Assembly (NCBI GenBank): GCA_934754775.1
Contig: CAKVIM010000028.1
Span: forward strand, 1 to 14,581
DNA: 14,581 bases
Reading direction: 5' to 3'
Source of the DNA: an uncultured Candidatus Melainabacteria bacterium
Lineage (GTDB): Bacteria; Cyanobacteriota; Vampirovibrionia; Gastranaerophilales; Gastranaerophilaceae
Numbering within the stretch: position 1 is the stretch's first letter; each line of letters starts with the position of its first letter. Of this stretch, positions 12,884-14,581 are shown piece after piece. The notes beneath the pieces were generated by a model that worked only from the letters and a program-made list of their open reading frames with translations, ran no database searches and was not told the origin of the DNA. Made by a program: the position numbers and the translations under genes.

Positions 12884-14029
12884 ATGACTAGAATTAATTG
12901 TCACAGTGCATTTAAACATTATGAAATGTTCCACTCAAGGGGTTGTTGTGGTGATAGTTTTGGTAGCGTATTTAACACGACATACAATATAAATACCAAC
13001 GGCTTGGGCGGCGGCAGTTTTTGGAGCGGCTTCGGACTTGGTCTAGGTAATGCGTTTGGCGGAATGTTCAGCGGTTTATTCGGCGGCGGAATGAATATGT
13101 TCGGCGGTGCCGGTTTGTTCGGCGGCGGAATGTTTGGTAACTTTGCAATGCCTTGGGGCGGTGGTTTCGGCAACTACGGCTTGTATGGCGGTGGCGGCAC
13201 ATATCCTTCTTCAAGAACTTCTGCAAGTGATCCGGATTGTAAAGTAATTGCGGATATAAGCGGTAAAGTTAAAGATTTGCCTAATGATGCAACTAAAGAA
13301 AAAATAGACGCTTTAATTAAAGATATTGATAATGCGATCGATAAATTAGATGCAAATAATTATGTTGATCAAAAAAGAACATTGGAAAACTTAAAAGCAG
13401 AACTTCAAAAGAAATCTCCGAAAACAACAACAGAAAACCCGAGCAACGAAAATAAGGTTGATCCTAAGAAAAAGCCTGAAGGCGACGGTAATGTTGAAAA
13501 AACCGAGGGTGGTAACGATCCTAGCAAAAAGGTAACTGATGCTGATGTAACTGCGGCTATTGATGCGGCTGACAAGACAAAAATTCAAGAATTGTTGGCA
13601 CATCCAGAGAAATTGTCAAATGATCAAAAAACTATGTTAGAGCACGCAAAAGAATACCTAGAGGGTTATTCAAATGTGAAAAAAGATGATTTAAAAGCAG
13701 GAACAATTGCATTAAATGATGTAACTGACGTATCTCCAAGTATTGATGATTTTACTAATTTGCGTAGTGCAGAATTGAAAAAAGACGGTAACAATTGGAC
13801 AATAGAAATAAAAAGCCAAGGTGGTAGATTAGTAAAATATAAACTAGTAGAAGAAACTGCTGGTGAACTGATTTTTGAATGCACTAACTATAAAGATAAA
13901 GGTAGACACCAAAAATATGTATTGCAGAAATCTGGAACTGGAAATGAACAAAAGCTTCACTTAATGCAATACTCCTACCATCAAGGATATGGCGATATAT
14001 GCGTAGCTGATGCAAATAAAGTAAAATAA
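12884..14029 (+). CDS. Glycine/phenylalanine-rich orphan protein
   Basis: I do not recognise this 381-residue protein. It has no classical signal peptide. Domain order: a short N-terminus with three Cys (6, 21, 22); a low-complexity region at about 40-105 built of GGG-x-F, GxFGG and GMF units (Gly, Phe, Met, Leu), which is hydrophobic and glycine-zipper-like; a helical segment (about 117-176); a charged Lys/Pro/Asn/Glu linker (177-216); a second helical segment (217-265); and a C-terminal beta-rich domain (about 285-380) with Cys332 and Cys372. Such a design fits a surface, aggregating or membrane-inserting protein, but this is inference. GAGGT precedes ATG by 7 nt. The glycine-rich part is markedly more GC-rich than its surroundings. 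A bidirectional terminator follows. Confidence 0.88.
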   Translation: MTRINCHSAFKHYEMFHSRGCCGDSFGSVFNTTYNINTNGLGGGSFWSGFGLGLGNAFGGMFSGLFGGGMNMFGGAGLFGGGMFGNFAMPWGGGFGNYGLYGGGGTYPSSRTSASDPDCKVIADISGKVKDLPNDATKEKIDALIKDIDNAIDKLDANNYVDQKRTLENLKAELQKKSPKTTTENPSNENKVDPKKKPEGDGNVEKTEGGNDPSKKVTDADVTAAIDAADKTKIQELLAHPEKLSNDQKTMLEHAKEYLEGYSNVKKDDLKAGTIALNDVTDVSPSIDDFTNLRSAELKKDGNNWTIEIKSQGGRLVKYKLVEETAGELIFECTNYKDKGRHQKYVLQKSGTGNEQKLHLMQYSYHQGYGDICVADANKVK

Positions 14030-14061
14030 AAAAAGCTCCAAATGGAGCTTTTTTATTTTAT
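14027..14061. terminator. Bidirectional terminator
   Basis: AAAAAAGCTCC-AAAT-GGAGCTTTTTT, a stem extended by A/T runs on both sides. It starts at the stop of the glycine-rich gene (plus) and ends at the stop of the 55-residue gene (minus), and serves both. Confidence 0.93.
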
Positions 14062-14220
14062 AAAAACATATTTATTACCATACGGAGATGGTTGGGATTT
14101 GATTTTATTCAAGAATTCGCCAAGGTTATACATCGGGCTGGTTGCAAACAGTTTGTTTTCTTTGACCCGAATAATTTCTTTTGAGGAAAGAAGTTTTGTG
14201 ACGATTTCTTCTTGGTTCAT
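14053..14220 (-). CDS. Small protein of 55 residues, unknown function
   Basis: A short gene on the minus strand: ATG at 14220, TAA at 14055-14053. The protein begins MNQEEIVTKLLSSKEIIRVK and ends YGNKYVFIK. It is soluble, basic, and probably a helix followed by a small strand pair. I do not recognise a family. Reality is supported by a full set of signals: the promoter TTGAAA-N17-TAAACT with TGC extension (14270-14242), AAGGAG 7 nt before ATG, sense codons to the end, and a terminator right after the stop. The overlapping plus-strand frame has none of these. Confidence 0.8.
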   Translation of the reverse strand: MNQEEIVTKLLSSKEIIRVKENKLFATSPMYNLGEFLNKIKSQPSPYGNKYVFIK

Positions 14221-14241
14221 ATGTACTCCTTGGGTAGTGTC

Positions 14242-14270
14242 AGTTTAGCACCAAAGATTTTGGATTTCAA
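14242..14270 (-). promoter_or_regulatory. Promoter of the 55-residue gene
   Basis: On the minus strand TTGAAA (14270-14265), 17-bp spacer ending in TGC, TAAACT (14247-14242). This is a good sigma-70 match with extended -10. Confidence 0.8.
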
Positions 14271-14310
14271 GTGGAGGTCTACCTCAATTAATATTTGTCC
14301 CTAACGGGCT

Positions 14311-14382
14311 GAGACCTCACCCGCATTCGTACGGCTCACACAGTTCGCCTACGACTGCGACCTCTCCTATAAGGAGAGGGTG
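14311..14382. repeat. Dispersed palindromic repeat, copy F
   Basis: ACCTCACCCGCATTCGTACG, then CGACTGCGACCTCTCC and a perfect hairpin CCTCTCCT-ATA-AGGAGAGG (14361-14379). A further stem GATGTC/GACATC follows to 14406. It opens the second copy of the large element. Confidence 0.75.
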
Positions 14383-14410
14383 ATGTCTTATAACCGAAAG
14401 GACATCTTTA

Positions 14411-14457
14411 GCACCACGAGCGTTTTTAGCGAGTGCAAGAGTGCAGGCTCTGCCTGC
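14411..14457 (+). repeat. Arm of large repeat element, third copy (shortened)
   Basis: GCACCACGAGCGTTTTTAGC, then GAGTGCAAGAGTGCAGGCTC and TGCCTGC. It matches the 61-bp arms at 5335-5395 and 5635-5695 (reverse complement) but lacks most of the inner GCAGC/GCTGC hairpin. Confidence 0.8.
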
Positions 14458-14464
14458 TGCATCA

Positions 14465-14581
14465 ATTTAATCCACAACCGTAAGGTTGTAGAAAACAATG
14501 CGTTATTTCTTTTCTTTTGCTTCGTTTTCTTTTCTTTCTTCGCAATAAAGAAAAGAAAATGAAGAATTATTTTGAAATAAA
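14465..14581 (+). repeat. 117-bp direct repeat, copy 2 (cut by window end)
   Basis: Matches 5403-5519 with 3 differences. Preceded by an arm and a pyrimidine hairpin in the same order as copy 1, so the whole element is duplicated. The frame read across it (14380-14562) is repeat-derived and not a gene. Confidence 0.9.

Noticed and set aside
14042..14248. Plus-strand frame of 68 codons
   Set aside because: It begins inside the terminator hairpin and overlaps the much better supported minus-strand 55-residue gene.
14380..14562. Plus-strand frame of 60 codons near the right end
   Set aside because: It lies wholly within the second copy of the repeat element and has no ribosome-binding site.

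Overview
The window is a stretch of low-GC bacterial chromosome (standard code, ATG starts, mostly strong Shine-Dalgarno sites) with 13 supported genes and a dense family of dispersed palindromic repeats. Two flagellins, a DPM1/GtrB-type glycosyltransferase, RuvB, a YibE/F membrane protein, an extended -10 (TGn) promoter style and several lineage-restricted small proteins would suit a motile, fermentative gut bacterium. Candidatus Gastranaerophilales (Melainabacteria, the non-photosynthetic sisters of Cyanobacteria) is my best guess, but no diagnostic marker is present and this placement is inference.

Layout. Positions 1-4175 are all on the minus strand: flagellin A (140-1237), a translationally coupled pair of signal peptidase I (1425-2063) and a short polyprenyl synthetase (2060-2851), then flagellin B (3120-4175). 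Both flagellins have their own 3' terminator hairpin. A 592-bp divergent region (4176-4767) holds the long leader of flagellin B and the promoter of an orphan gene (4768-5298). Positions 5299-5939 hold a large inverted-repeat element followed by short repeats. A membrane glycosyltransferase (5940-6869, minus) is divergent from a plus-strand run: D-2-hydroxyacid dehydrogenase (6956-7966), ruvB (7989-9056), a YibE/F-like protein (9058-10155) and an exported protein (10233-10910). The right third carries orphan genes 11021-11536 (minus), 12261-12665 (minus) and 12884-14029 (plus), a YhcH/YiaL-family gene (11693-12142), and a 55-residue gene (14053-14220, minus) that shares a bidirectional terminator with the gene before it. 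The window ends inside a second copy of the repeat element.

Themes. Flagellin export and assembly, envelope functions (signal peptide cleavage, isoprenoid and glycosyl transfer, exported and membrane proteins) and DNA repair are mixed without one pathway. Two regulatory patterns stand out. Three genes (polyprenyl synthetase, glycosyltransferase, ruvB) have no Shine-Dalgarno but an extended -10 box 6-7 nt before ATG, which predicts leaderless mRNAs. Three orphan genes (4768, 11536, 12884) share an upstream element, GGCAATT or TGAAATT, 15 nt, then ACTTTATATA, which suggests a common regulon. No tRNA, rRNA, CRISPR array or transposase gene was seen.
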